Of a stretch of 64,000 nucleotides of DNA, positions 34,501-46,479 are shown piece by piece. The notes below the pieces were generated by a model. It was given only the letters and a program-made list of their open reading frames with translations, was not told where the DNA came from and did no database searches. A program made the position numbers and the translations under genes. The first letter of the stretch is position 1. The number at the start of each line of letters is the position of its first letter. The DNA is from Apostichopus japonicus (taxonomy: Eukaryota; Echinodermata; Holothuroidea; Aspidochirotida; Stichopodidae). The DNA lies in the NCBI RefSeq assembly GCF_037975245.1, contig NC_092563.1, positions 23,528,960 through 23,592,959 on the forward strand, written 5' to 3'.

Positions 34501-37500
34501 CAGGACCAGACTGGAACATTTCAGGACAAGACTGGAACATTTCAGGACAAGACTGGAACATTCCAGGACAAGACTGGAATATTTCAGGGCATGAGTTCTC
34601 TCTTCCCAGATTTTATTTTTTTGATAGAAGTTTTTGTTACAAACGTGCATTATTCCTTTACCTCAAGAAGAAAAATGAGTCCACAGAAAAGTAGGCATTC
34701 AAGACTACTTGAAAGGCAAAATTCTTGGTCCATAACATAGCATCAGCAATGTTAACTGAAAGAGAAAAACAAGAGATAACAAACACTCTTAATTTTTAAG
34801 CTACTTATAATTCACTGGCTTGGCATTTTTCTATTACTCACAAGTGAATATTGACGGCAGAGCAAATATTTTGCAGTCTCCAGGACCAAATGGATTTGAC
34901 TATACTGTGTTGTTGTCGGGCGATAGTAGTGAATAAAGCTATGGATGTGTCATTAATATATGCAAATTGTACCTGTAATGTTGACCTGTGACTGATTTCT
35001 TATAAGCAAACATAAGATTCCTAGATGACTGGTCACATCACTTAGAGATTAAACATGTTAAACTGCTCTGCTACATGGTTGGTAAACATTGCTTAATTTC
35101 CATGGGAGGGGGGGGGGGGGTATTTGCTAATACCGCTCAATTCTCGGTATCCTTTGCCTAGCAGACAGCCGATCACTTCTGACATTACAGTCTAATGAGA
35201 GTTTGCAAACCCTGCTGATGCTATTTTCTGATACCGTTCTTGTTTTTTTTTATAAAATCTAGAATTTAGCCAAAGGAAAGGACACTACAGTATCGCTTCT
35301 TTGAATTTGATAAGAACCCTCACCTAGAAATAGAATTCCAAGCTTAGAGAATGATATTGTTATTCCTAAAAATGCATGTAAGCATCTGCATACATCTCGT
35401 ACATGATGAAATAGAATTCCTAGCTTAAAGAATGATATATTTATTCCAATAACAAGGGACCTTGTTATCCAAAGCAAATTAGCATTGGGTTATAAACTAC
35501 TTACACAGACCACCGTAGGTAACAGGAAAGAAGAAGATATGACCGAGTATCACCCAGAACATACTGAGAACACGGATTCCATTCAAACAGTCGATGTTCC
35601 GTTCGTTGGCTTTGCCGATCTTCATAAGCTTGCCCAAGTTACGATTCAGCGCAAAGTCTAAGAAGACTAGCCGAACGCCATCTGTAAGAGAGATTGAAAG
35701 ATGACGTTATTGGCGGGCCATTTTACTTTAAGACCGAGCGAAATGGGCTACATCAGGGAATTTGTTAAACCGGTGTCGCATAGCAAGATGCTGCACTACT
35801 TGGTCTGGTAACTACACAACAGCCAAGATGCCATTAAAAAGAGTAAAAATCTGGCATTCAAACCCAACAGAGAAAGTGTGTATCACCGTAGCAACAAAGG
35901 TACAAAACTCACACAGAACCTGGCTGAGAAACCGTCTCCATCCTGTTTGCATTTGGTGGAGAGGTTGAATCCTGTGACCGCCGCCGTTAACTGCTTGATG
36001 TCCATCTTCAGAGTTTGCCAACAATGGCTCGATGTCCCCGGACTGGACGCTAAGGGTGAGTTCATTTTCGTGAGACCATGTCTCAACGACGTCTATGATG
36101 GATCCCCCTATCATGAGAATGCCAAGGATTGCACATAGCACCCTGCAACAGAAAATATCAGCCGTGAAAAAAACATGTTTCACAACAAATGAAATTGAGT
36201 AATAACATTATTATCAAAATATTGATCTGTGAGAGTAATTGACTAATTTAACAAATTCTGTTACCGATTTTAAAAGGTTTTTGTTAATAAGTGTGGGCAT
36301 TCCTTTCATTTCTGAAAGAAAGAAAAATAAGCAGAAGAAGAAGAAGAAGAAGGAAGGAAATAAGAGAAGAATTCCAAACGAAAGTATTCACACTTCACAC
36401 AACTTTTAAGTTCAAACTTGATCCCCCATTTCCTGTATTAATTACACACACAGACAAACACACACACAGATAAGATATAAACTGCATTTTCAAACCTCTT
36501 CCTTCCGTGTTCTCAACCTTATATCAACTTCTAATAATTGACACTAATGAATTTCTCAAATTAAAATTTTTCATCAAAATAAAACAAAACTGTTAGCAAA
36601 CTGCCTATCCACTAAAGATCCTATGTAAGAGAATGTGTAAAAGTAAGTTGGCCTGACTTCCTAGCAGGATCTTTTTCAGAGGCTGAATGACAAGTAACAG
36701 CAACAGGAATACAAATTTTCATACGAAACTTTTTTTGATGCTTAAATTCCTTAACAATGCAGATCCATCATAAGCTTCCTTGGCAAAGTTTCTCATCAAA
36801 TGTGGAAAAGGAGTCAGTACGCTTTCAAGTTTGTTTTATTACTGCCATGAGAAGTACACATGTGATAAAATGATGAGGATTGAATGGAATCCTTTAATTA
36901 TTCCCTCGTCTCATTGACCTTCGCTTGAAAAAAAAAGGATAGGAGAGTATCACAGTGTGATAAACGATAGAATTAAAACTCTCTGGCAAACCCCTCTCCC
37001 TCCCCCCCCCCTGCCCGAATGAGACATCTGTCATCTCTGTGCCAATGATTTTGAGATGGTTGGCATCATGTACAGGATGGTTTCAAGAAGTTACCTTTGG
37101 GATGATCTAGCTTACTTTCCTTTTTACGGGGGGGGGGGGGGGGGTGGAGGGGGGAGGAGGCAATTCTAGAATACCCATTGCAACACCCACAAAGGGAGGC
37201 CAGGCAGATGCAGTCCCTTTTACTTGGATCCAAGCCAGGCACAGCGGGTACATATACTTGGACTCCCTGTCTTACAGCGCTGGTGACAAGCAATTGATTC
37301 TTAAAGGAAGGACAACATCAAACTTTCACATCAATGCTAGTTGAACAGAGTGTGTATCTACAGATTTTGATGCTTGCTAAAGATATGATTGTTTCAACTA
37401 AGGGCTAAGTTAATTTTAGCCAGTGAAAGTCCTTTTTTGCTTTGCACTCTCGCTCAAACTGGTCAGAAAGGACGATCTGTGACGGTTAATAGTGGATACA

Positions 37501-40500
37501 CAATTTCCTTCAATCTAGTACTTTCTCTTTTGGTAATGTGATTAATTATTCTCCAAAACTGCTGCTGTTGGGAACGTTTGTTCGAGCAGTAATTTCGGTC
37601 TCAATTCAATTTTATTTGTGTTTTGACTTCCTTATAAGAGTGTTGCCTCCTTTGTATTACATATGCTGTCTATTTTATAATGCCGTGTCATCAAGTTTGA
37701 GATATCAATAGAGAGACACCGATTGACACGCAAAGGTGACTTTTGCTTACTTAATCTTAAAGGGTCGTTCCATGGGGAGACAAGGTCACACTCACCTTAA
37801 AGAAATAAATATTCCACTGCTGTTGGGTAAAAATTACCCATATCAATATGTTGTTGCTTGTACAGCCTTGATTTTATGCTCAGATTCATACAAAGGGATG
37901 TGTGACTTGTATGCATACTCAGGGCTGCTGTATTTGTAGTTGTACTACAAGTCTATTATAAATCACATATAATAAGAATAACTTTTAGAAATTTCAATTT
38001 TGTTTTTTAAACTCTTTAATGTATCATTGAAAGAGTTGGTAAGTCCAGCAAATGATCTACCTCGCTGTGGGATGTCCTTTGTCAAACGACATCAGAAAAT
38101 TAAACAAGTCAAAAATGTTGCTATTTTAAAAACCTTTAATGTACTTTGGTATCAGTTCATTCCCTCCCCCCACCCTCCCCCACCCTCCCCCCTCCCCCGA
38201 GTGAAATGATCCTTCTTTCCTTGGTTGATTTTCCAGTTTACCTAGTCATAAGGTAATGGCTTGACACAGACAGGATGGTAACTGTAGCAATTACCTTTAA
38301 TGTGTGTGGTAGGTACTTACTGTACATCATCAATGAACTCACTATGCATGAACCTATCGTTACATTTCAGATACTGATCAAGCTAGACTAGGGAGTTTAA
38401 AAATCCGCCACTTTAGTAATGACAGCGATTAATCTGCTATCAGTGGGTAAGGTTCTCCCAAAGTCAGTACAGTCTGACACAAGATGAAGCAAAACGTAAA
38501 CTGACAGTAAGCTCTATACGAGATGTCACTTACATGCAAGCGATGAATCCCGCACCGTAAGGGACGACCGGCTTGTCCACACAGGTAACGGCGGCACTAA
38601 CATTGACGAGATTTAAACCGTTGGAGCCCAGATGAAGGAAATCTGTCACAGGAAGGAACCCCCGAAAGAACAAATCAAAACTACAGTATGAAATGATTCC
38701 CTAAAGGTACTGAGAACTTAGCATGCATGACGTATGTGTGACCTGATTAATTCACTTTGGCTTCGGCTTCGAGTACAACGTTTTTGTGTGCCGTAATAGT
38801 AATTACCGACTTTGCAATCCGTGTTATAGTCATTGCCGACTCACAATTTTGCAGGGTCGTTTAAGAGTGACTCCATTGTTTCCCTTTTGGGAAACCAAAA
38901 AGGCACATCATATCGAAACGGTCTGATACTGAAACTAATCCTGCCGACTGGACACGAAGTCATTGAGGCATTCCTCAATTACAATTACACTTACAATTCA
39001 CAGGTTGACAGTAATAAACAATTTTGAACCCTTTTGAAACTCAAGAAGTGTACTCTGGAAAGAGAGGATGTTAAATACTAAAAGGGTTTGACTTAAACTG
39101 AGACTTTTCAATCATTAACATCAAATTGAAACAAAAGAACTCCGTAAACAATAGGTTTAATACTTTTCCATTAACAGTGAGAAAAAAATGTCATGAAAAA
39201 TAGAAACTGAAAAAAAGAAGCGTATACAAAAGGGGAAAAGGCTAAAACAGATTCAACTTCAAGCTCTGATCACAATAGAAAGTATTATATATGTTTGCAT
39301 GTTTCGTTTAACTTCGCAAAGGTTGCATATCTGAAAAGTTAAACAAGATATATTCTTGTTATCTTTTTTTTGGGGGGGGGGAGGGGTATTATCTGCTTAT
39401 GTTGATGCTTACATTGTCTGACAATTGAGCAATGGACCGATTCTGTCAGGCGCATAGCGAGGAATTTGCCAAGGGAGGTGTGAAACTGTAGGCAAACTAT
39501 CAGAGCTGTAGACACGGCATTGCAAACTATCTAAGCGTAGCGCCACATATCAGTTGTGTGTACAAGAAAAGTTTGGCTGAAAATGCCTCCCAGATCGCTT
39601 GAAATGGCACTTCCCAGGCCTTGTCTGTTGCATCTTACCATTTTCTTTTTTGAAATTACTAGTGATATCATAAAAACATACAAAGAAAATATGCTCAAGG
39701 GGAGGGGGGGGCTGCCCCCTTCGCCCCCACTTGGCTATGCGCCTGTATTCAGTTTCATTCACCTCCCTAGTCTGTTTATTGTATGATTAATGTTATATAC
39801 TGCACATAAAAAAGACTATCCTCAAAGCACAGTCGTATGCTACACAAACTCTCTTCGTATTAACAAAGACACTTGATTGCTTAACATGTCGACCAACATC
39901 ATCTTCGCAATGAAACAAAGGATATTTCTGCAGAATGTCAAAATATGTCAGATCTCCAGCTTTATTTTAGTAGTAGATTGGAAATTGTTTATTTTAGTAG
40001 TAGTTTGGAAATTGAAGGCCATAATGCCTTACAATTACACTTCAACATTGCATTTCTGTATATATGCCATTACCTGTACCCATTGAGAAGGACTTACTAA
40101 AAAAAAAGGCAGAACTTTCCAAGATCTAACCAGATATTGCATGATTTATTGGTTTATTCCTACAGATGAATAAATGCACAGATGCTATCTAATGTATCAG
40201 AGAGCTATAACATCGTTCATGGTTACAATCCTGCATAAAAACAAGTCGGCAATCGTCCCTGAAAGATGGAGAATTACATTGACTTGTTTGTTCATACTAC
40301 CCAGGCTTGATGGATGGAGTGATAAAGTGACACAAAACAGCTTTGTCTTACCGAGTAGAGTGTAGACACTGTTATGAACATCATCTTTGGTGCAGTCGTT
40401 GGGAGCGCACACTCCCCACTGTATGGGGATATCTTCAAGTAATACACTCTGAGGGTACATAACAAGAATTCCACACAAAAAAACATGATTAAAATCAGTG

Positions 40501-42687
40501 ACAGGAAAAACCCCATGATTATATATATGCCCTTGTAAGAAACTTCTTGATTACATATCTCTCTTTCCCTTTTTTTCTTTTAGTATTTGAATGATGCATG
40601 TGTGTGCATGAATGTTGTACATCTATTGGTAGTCTATTGGTAGTGGTATTGGCTGTCACAGAAACATGACGGTAAGATACAGATATCATAATCTGATGAG
40701 ATGATAATCACTTCTTTGAATGTTCAACCAAAAAACCGGACACAGAGGACACACAGATGTCTGGAGGACACACAGGTAAGGAGTGTTAACTCAGTGGTTA
40801 ACGCCGGTGCCTTTCAATCATAAGGTCTTCGGTTCGTGTCACTCCAAGTTTAATGTATGTCGTCCAGTTACAGAGTTGTTGACAATTGACAATTCATAAT
40901 CATGGACGTTAAATATGAATGTAAGAGACTGACTTCGGTCAGCTTGCGGCTTTGATAAGCCAATGATGGCTTCTTCGTGAGTTCCTGCTTGCAGGAGGAT
41001 CTAAAACACACACACACACACACAATCCTACATCACCCTGTAGCATAAAATTTACAGTAAATTGTGTTGTTTGCTAGCGATGATGCAATACTGACCTTAT
41101 TGAGGCTACTGGCATCGACCTCCAGGGTCAGGAGGCAGTAATGATAATCCTTCAGGTTAGAACACTCAGTGAAGTGACCTAACCAAGCCCAATTTCCAAC
41201 CAAAAATCCAGGTTCCAGTTTCCCAAATGCATCCAGTGCTGTTAAAAGGAAAACAACAACAAAGCTCATTTCGGTAAAGGTAATTTTGGATAGAATCGCC
41301 ATATAGCCACAAAAGTAGTGCCCATGTAAAGTAACCGTGCCTATAGGCTGCAAATGATATGCTTTGTTATATCTAAGCAACCATAGTCACACATATATAG
41401 TTGGGTATGCTATGTCATGTAAAGACAAACTTTGACCACTAATGTACACAACCACTGCAGCTAAAATGTAATGACACATTCTGATATCCTTAACTACCAT
41501 TGAAAGTAGTGACTTAATAAGACATATATCCTCAAACCCTTCACATTTCATGATTTAAATCAATTCAACATAATTTCAGTTTGCACAAAGAAGTTTCTAT
41601 CAAAAGTATAATGGTAATTTATAATGCATTTTTTAAATGAATTAATTACACATGGGCCAAGTGTACTAGAGTTTACAAATGTCAATAAAAACTACTTGAT
41701 AAGTTCCAGATTAAATAAGCATTGATAATCACAATGGAAGTGTCTTCCCTCCTTGCAAGGGGGGGGGAGGGGGACATCTTATGACTAAAAGAGTTGCCAA
41801 TGTTTCATAGATGAAATAAATGCTCTAAGTAAACCTACTGCAAGTTACCCTAAGTGGTTAAGGTCTTATGGTAAGACTACTCTAAGTAAACCTAAGTTAC
41901 TAAGTGGTTAAGGTCTTATGGTAAGCCTGCTCTAAGTAAACCTAAGTTGTAACCCTAAGTGGTTAATGTCTTATGGTAAGCCTGCTCTAAGTAAATCTTA
42001 ATTGTAACCCTAAGTGGTTAAGGTCTTATGGTAAGCATGCTTTAAGTAAACCTAAGTTGTAACCCTAAGTGGTTAAGGTCTTATGGTAAGCCTGCTTCAA
42101 GTAAACCTAAGTTGTAACCCTAAATGGTTAAGGTCTTATGGTAAGCCTGCTCTAATTAAACCTAAGTTACCCTAAGTGAGACTGAATATAATATGTACTC
42201 TAAAGGGAAATCTTCCTAATATGGAATGTGTCATCTGTTTCTGTGATTTGAAGTTTACTGAAGAGGAAAGGAAGGAAAATAGATCGATAAAGCAGAGAGC
42301 GTTTATGTAATACTCCTGAGAGTCCTGACTATCCAGAAATGTTTGAAAACCTTTAGCAAAGTCTACAACCTCATAAATTTCAAGTTTTGTGGGCGAATAC
42401 TGAAGACCTTTAATCTAGAATGAATTATTCAGTTAATGCAGTATGATCAGAAGAACGGGAGGTCTCCGTGCATTCTCACCACTTAGTACAGTCTTCGTCT
42501 TGTTAAATAACAGATAATTGAACCCGTTGACGCATGCTTGACTGACATTGCCCGATTCGGGTTCAAGGAGAGGTCCCCTCTGGCTCTCATAGAGAGGTCG
42601 ATAGAGATCAACAATATGCTGCCCACACGCTAACGTGGAAATGGCCACGACTAGAGAGAGTGTTCCTGACAGCCTGAGAAGAAACAT
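25567..42687 (-). CDS. NRF-6-like (nose resistant to fluoxetine) membrane acyltransferase, 15 exons
   Basis: Exons in coding order: 42687-42480, 41238-41096, 40448-40352, 38642-38534, 36142-35913, 35681-35505, 34755-34662, 34022-33930, 32802-32634, 31659-31580, 30726-30613, 30383-30245, 29224-29038, 26800-26658 and 25680-25567. All introns are GT-AG and phases agree. The sum is 2097 bases, giving 698 residues. Residues 1-23 form a signal peptide (LLRLSGTLSLVVAISTLACG). Residues about 35-186 are the Cys-rich NRF domain (SQACVNGF, FTECSNL, WGVCAPNDC, AAVTCVDKP). From about 290 an acyltransferase-3 membrane domain runs to the end: GIRVLSMFWVILGH, NAYFSVDSFFFLSGLLVCY, WHWFYLHRYIRLTP, WTWYLANDMQFF, PPYLVGMVLGYALYR, WTPLSRLTYTAYLLHP. 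In worms NRF-6 acts in lipid or drug transport between tissues; the substrate here is unknown. Introns hold minisatellites, a SINE and a hAT-type element. Confidence 0.96.
26940..28665. repeat. Large minisatellite with 36-bp unit and higher-order structure, intronic
   Basis: The left part (26940-27740) is a diverged array of short words such as TGAATCAAGTA and AATCAACT. The right part (27740-28640) is homogenised into a 36-bp unit (AGTCAAGTAGTGAATCAAGT followed by AATGTAACCACTAATC). A variant unit with ATGGATCAACTAAATAAGTC returns at about 28155, 28335 and 28625, giving a higher-order period of about 180 to 290 bp. It lies between exons 13 and 14 of the NRF-like gene. The 36-bp unit is a multiple of three, so frames reading SSSESSNVTTNQ stay open without being genes. 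Confidence 0.97.
30857..31072. repeat. Minisatellite, about 24-bp unit, intronic
   Basis: About nine units of CAATCACAGACAGGTGCC plus TTTAGA, with variants, lie between exons 10 and 11 of the NRF-like gene. An ORF of DNHRQ-type repeats across it is an artefact. Confidence 0.93.
32431..32571. repeat. 15-bp minisatellite, about nine units, intronic
   Basis: GACACAGGGGTAGGT is repeated almost perfectly, with one AGCT variant. It is in the intron downstream (in gene orientation) of exon 9 and starts about 60 bases past its donor. Read on the minus strand it gives PTPVS repeats that run on from the exon in an open frame, but the exon 9 donor (CG|GTAAGC) and phase show it is spliced out. Confidence 0.93.
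34256..34592. repeat. 21-bp minisatellite, about 16 units, intronic
   Basis: The unit is GACCAGACTGGAACATTCCA plus G, with GACGAGACTGG variants at the left and GACAAGACTGG at the right, a gradient typical of replication-slippage arrays. It begins about 70 bases from exon 7. Frames are open on both strands because 21 is divisible by three. Confidence 0.96.
36325..36361. repeat. (GAA)n microsatellite
   Basis: Short run of AAG/GAA triplets in the intron between exons 4 and 5. Confidence 0.85.
36583..36705 (-). mobile_element. Hammerhead-element copy (degenerate), intronic
   Basis: On the minus strand: TACTTGTCATTCAGCCTCTG, AAAAAGATCCTGCTAGGA, AGTCAGGCC, then ACTTACTTTTACACA, and after a spacer GCAGTTTGCTAACAGTTTTG. 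The order matches the right half of the element at 56416-56841. The GAAAC between stem II and the GTC site is missing, so this copy cannot form the ribozyme core. It sits between exons 4 and 5 of the NRF-like gene. Confidence 0.78.
39450..39745. mobile_element. hAT-type MITE (CAGGCGCATAG ends), intronic
   Basis: The inverted ends are CAGGCGCATAGCGAG and CTTGGCTATGCGCCTG. The flanks GATTCTGT and TATTCAGT agree at six of eight positions, consistent with an old 8-bp duplication. A G run followed by CTGCCCCCTTCGCCCCC lies just inside the right end, the same G/C-rich subterminal pattern as the elements at 3729 and 21075. It is in the intron between exons 3 and 4 of the NRF-like gene. Confidence 0.75.
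40780..41023 (+). mobile_element. tRNA-derived SINE, family C, with (CA)n tail
   Basis: The head GAGTGTTAACTCAGTGGTTA serves as box A and TCTTCGGTTCGTGTCACTCC as box B. They are followed by a body containing GAGACTGACTTCGGTCAGCT, TTGATAAGCCAATGATGGCT and CTGCTTGCAGGAGGATC, and a (CA)n tail. Two short hairpins (TGACTTCGGTCA and CCTGCTTGCAGG) lie in the body. It is a different family from A and B, in the intron between exons 2 and 3 of the NRF-like gene. Confidence 0.8.
41845..42175. repeat. Minisatellite of about 55-60 bp, six units, intronic
   Basis: The unit contains CTAAGTGGTTAAGGTCTTAT, GGTAAGCCTGC, TCTAAGTAAACCTAAGTTGT and AACC. It lies in the first intron of the NRF-like gene, about 300 bases from exon 1's donor. 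Every unit carries GGTAAGCCTG, but on the strand opposite to transcription, so this is not a donor array. Confidence 0.9.
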
Positions 42688-44189
42688 TGCTTGGTTTGTT
42701 CAAAAGGCGGACAAGGATGGCAAATGAACTGTAAAGTAAAAGAAAGAAAGAAAGAAAAATAACTCTCGAATTTATGTAACCGTACTTACTAATAAAAGTC
42801 AAGATTTTACTGAAAAGTACTGTAAATGTTGTGATAAGTTGATCAAATAAATCCAAGAAATGATTTAGAATTCATTTCATATTCTCATTTGGACATAAAT
42901 TCTGTGTATCATCAAATATTGAAGGCACTGAAACATTGCCCAAAATGACTGCTACAGTCAGCAGGTTTGTATTATTTGCCCAGCAGTTTTTTACAATATT
43001 TAGCTACATGTATAGAAACCTTCACCACAAGGCCCTAAATAGGCAATACCCTATTACCGCATTTGATACTGAAAATTGCATGATGCATGCACTTTTTCAG
43101 ACTTGTACCGATATATATTTTTCTTTTATCCCTGCTACTTTATTCATTTTGTGAAATCAAGCGTGACTACACAGGGTTTACCGTGGGCAGTGGTAAATGA
43201 GCCGGGCTACTGTATGCCTTCCAACTAATGTGAACACACACTAAACAATAAATATAACTACAAAATTTGTACATTTTCTACAGTCCACTAGCAAATAGGT
43301 TTTATGTTTTAATTAACAGCTCAAAGGAAAACTTTAACCTCAGGGTTGGTTACATTATTAGTGTAACTTTGTCTTGACTAAGTCTTAGTGTTAGCAAATT
43401 TCTGAAAATGTTGCACTGAATCTTTCCAAATATATCAGGTTTCAAACGATCAAATATACAAGAAGATTTGAACAGCCTAATTAGTAAGGTTTTTGGAGAA
43501 CATTTGCCCAGATGGCAGCACAGATCCCCATACTGTGATCCAACTGCCTAGAGTAGGTGAATGTTTAGCCAGTCAAAATAAGTTACATTCAATCAACCAT
43601 ATTTCAAGTTAGGGGCAAGATGGAATTGTTTGACTAGGAGTGTGGAATATCTTTCTGAACAATAAGTCTAAGTTTTGCATTGTTTGTCACCAGAAAATTG
43701 CTTTTAATTGCTGGCATTTATCAGCTAGTTCTATGTCCATCTGGTGTTTCAGCTCATCATATTAAAGAGAAACAATGTTGTCGGTACCCAATCATGTAAT
43801 TTGCTCTGGACATTTCAACTCATGCTAGTACTAAGTAGCCTCTAAGATAGTTGGCTTTATCTAAGTTATATGCTGAGTAGGTTTAAAAATACTTGAGATT
43901 TACAGTATTTATATGCTTCTGGCCTAACAGAATTGTACCGCGAGAAAACTCCAAAAATATCAGAAATGCATTTAACACATGTATGTAGGTATCAAGGGCA
44001 TTTGAATCAGAAAGAAATGCATAGATTCTTGTGATAAACAGTTCAACATATAGCTGTAGTCTTTAACAGTTAGATCCTTATGAGGATGCAAACCATACAA
44101 GCTGCTGAGTTGAAGTCAAATGCATGAAAACATTTGCAAAGTTTTCAATGCCATGAGTAAACCAAGACATATATTAAGGAGTCTTCAAC
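42688..44189. other. Upstream flank of the NRF-like gene, no gene recognised
   Basis: Probably includes the NRF-like gene's promoter and 5' UTR. I could not pick a TATA box or transcription start. No coding exon or repeat was recognised. Confidence 0.4.
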
Positions 44190-45450
44190 ATTAATTGGTG
44201 ATGGTTAACTTTGCATTTGGATATGTTGGTTCACAGAGGCCTCATAGTCACTGCATAACCCCATGGATTCATCTGCTAATGGAACCACAACAATGGGACT
44301 TGCCCAGTCACTGTGCTCGACACTGCTGGTTATCTTCTCAGCTTCCGGACTATCCGACTCTTTCGAAACTACAGTACTCTTCCTTCAAAGCATTTAAGGT
44401 AATGGACGGGCCTTGAAGTAGACGGGTTGTGTGTTCTTACGAAGGGTGGTTTTCACTTGAATGCCGATAAACCTTCTCACATACAGTAACACTTGTGTCG
44501 AAAATCCATCTTGTGTTGTTCAAGAACATCTAAAAGAACGGTTCTTTCCATTTGGCTCACACTGAAAATTTCAGTCCAATCAAGCCAGAAATGCGTCCAA
44601 ACAGGGCAGGGGTCCTAATCTGTCTGGACAAAGGGGGTGCTCAAAGTACTGTCCATTGTAAGCTACCAGTACAGTAACTTGACTTACAATAGGAATTGCT
44701 TGACCAGTGTATGTAGTCAGCTTGTGCTTTACTTGTGTCAGGAGAAATTTTGACAAATTCTGCAGGTACTGTAAAGTCTTTCTGGCAGAATGGAAATAGC
44801 TGCTCCAGTATCAACAACAAGTGGCGCTTTTATGTCCAGATTAACATCACATCTACCACTAGTTCCTGTTTGTCCTTAGACAAAATTTGTAGCACAGATT
44901 GCAATTAGATCTAACGTTACTTCTTGTGCTGTGAGGCCTACCTGTATTTCTCCGTTGAAAGGGCTTATTTCTTGGTCGAGAGGAAAACCCAACCTCGTTG
45001 ACTGATTGAGCTTTCTGTTCACCCAGCTCACTAGCAATAATGTCAGACATTTCCTTGCAGATGCAATATCATGCTGTTTTTGAAACATGAGAGTCTGCAC
45101 ACTAAGCAATTTGAATGGTTTTATAACATTACTGGCCCACAAACTGGTCACGTAAGGCATCGTCCACAAAAGTTCCAAATTCATAACATTTAGTGAGTTC
45201 TTTCAAAGCAATATACATAATCTCTAAGAGGCTCATTCTGTCTCTGGTTCCATTTGTGGGATTTAAACCATTATGCAGTCACAACTGGCTTTGATCTGAA
45301 GTGATTTTGTAATCAGATGGCTGATAAAAACACAGTAGCTATTCTTCTAATTAGAAGCCGATGCTTGAATCACTCAAAATAACTATCAAAATCTTCCTTT
45401 GAGTCATCGAATCCTTCAATATGTCCTATCATAGCCATCCTCGTCACCAG
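44190..45450 (-). pseudogene. Decayed Ty3/Gypsy-type gag-protease-RT fragment
   Basis: Read on the minus strand in several frames. First comes a gag-like part near 45450-45100 with GHIEGFDDSKEDFDSYFE and a NQRQNEPLRDYV segment. Then a region with SELGEQKAQSVNEVG at about 45040, then an aspartic-protease core APLVVDTGAAISILPERLY near 44770-44845. Then a linker with TYTGQAIPIVSQVTV, and an RT start with SDWASPIVVVP near 44300. The order matches Ty3/Gypsy elements. It carries in-frame stops, frame changes and no zinc knuckle. Integrase and LTRs were not found, so it is a dead fragment. Confidence 0.8.
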
Positions 45451-46479
45451 TTGTTTTTAACTTTTGGGTAGGCCCAGATGATAATAGGCCTAGCTTAGAG
45501 TAATAGGCCTAGCTTAGAAACACTACCAGTACGTGTTCCGAACTAGTCTAGAAACTTTATTATTACTTCTTACAAGTGTATACACACTGGGTACTTGTAC
45601 TAGGCCTAGGCTACAGTGCTAGTCACTTACCACAAGTTACTTTAAGTACAGACTAAATTGAAAAACCATCCAAACTTAAACTTACTGTTAGGTTTGTTTG
45701 GGTTACTGTTATCTTCTATGGCTAACGGGGTTTTCTGTGCTAAGCCAGTGAAGAAAAAAATCACGCTACGTTAACACAAGCCAAGGGTACGACCAAGGAC
45801 GTCTAGCACAGCCGTCGTCTAACGTAATACTGTTAATGTACAAATAGATGTCACGCGCATGATAACATATATATTATACAATGCATGACAGCTGGTCATG
45901 ATGTAAATACTACAGTGGCTTCGGCAGGCCATCCCAATTTCCAGAATGTAAATAAGTCTCGGTGATGCTTGGACACTTTCGTTTAGATCTTTCGATGTGT
46001 TTTTTTAAATCTCGTCCTCCCATGGAGAGGATGAGATATTGTAGTTCCTTAGCCAGTTGGGCAATATACGGCTATGTCAGTTGCCACAGCAATAGTTGCC
46101 ATGGTAATGGTTAATTTTCCTGAGTAGCTCCTCTCTGGGGGTCTCTCATAGTGGGGTACCCTAGAGTTCCTTCTCTATACAAGAACGGTACCCAGGGTGA
46201 CCGGAATCAATGCATGAGGCAGGGATTAAACGTGACCGTGTGTGTGCAGGTGGGGAGGTCTAAGTGTGAGTGTGTCATTATGTGTGTGTGTGTTATCTGA
46301 CCGAGGACTTGAACAAAGGAATTACAAGTCCTCGGTTGTGATTTCTAAAGAATCACCACGTCCTCGGAAGAATTCTATTGTATGGGGTATTGTTAAGGTT
46401 AGGGTACGTGGATTTGAACAATGGAAAATACAATGGGGTACTCGGTCTGAATGTAATACGAACATGTGAGCGTGTGTCT
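45451..46479. other. Intergenic, no gene recognised
   Basis: Contains several TAGGCCTAG words near 45480-45610 and a short GTGTGTGT run near 46276. No exon was identified. Confidence 0.4.

Noticed and set aside
34189-34740. Repeat proteins of 100-160 residues on both strands
   Set aside because: Open on both strands because the 21-bp unit has no stop; this is an intronic minisatellite.
35762-36138. Plus-strand frames over 35762-36138
   Set aside because: They are antisense shadows of exon 5 of the NRF-like gene.
42936-43154. 72-residue plus-strand frame upstream of the NRF-like gene
   Set aside because: No domain and no splice signals in support; it looks like chance in AT-rich DNA.
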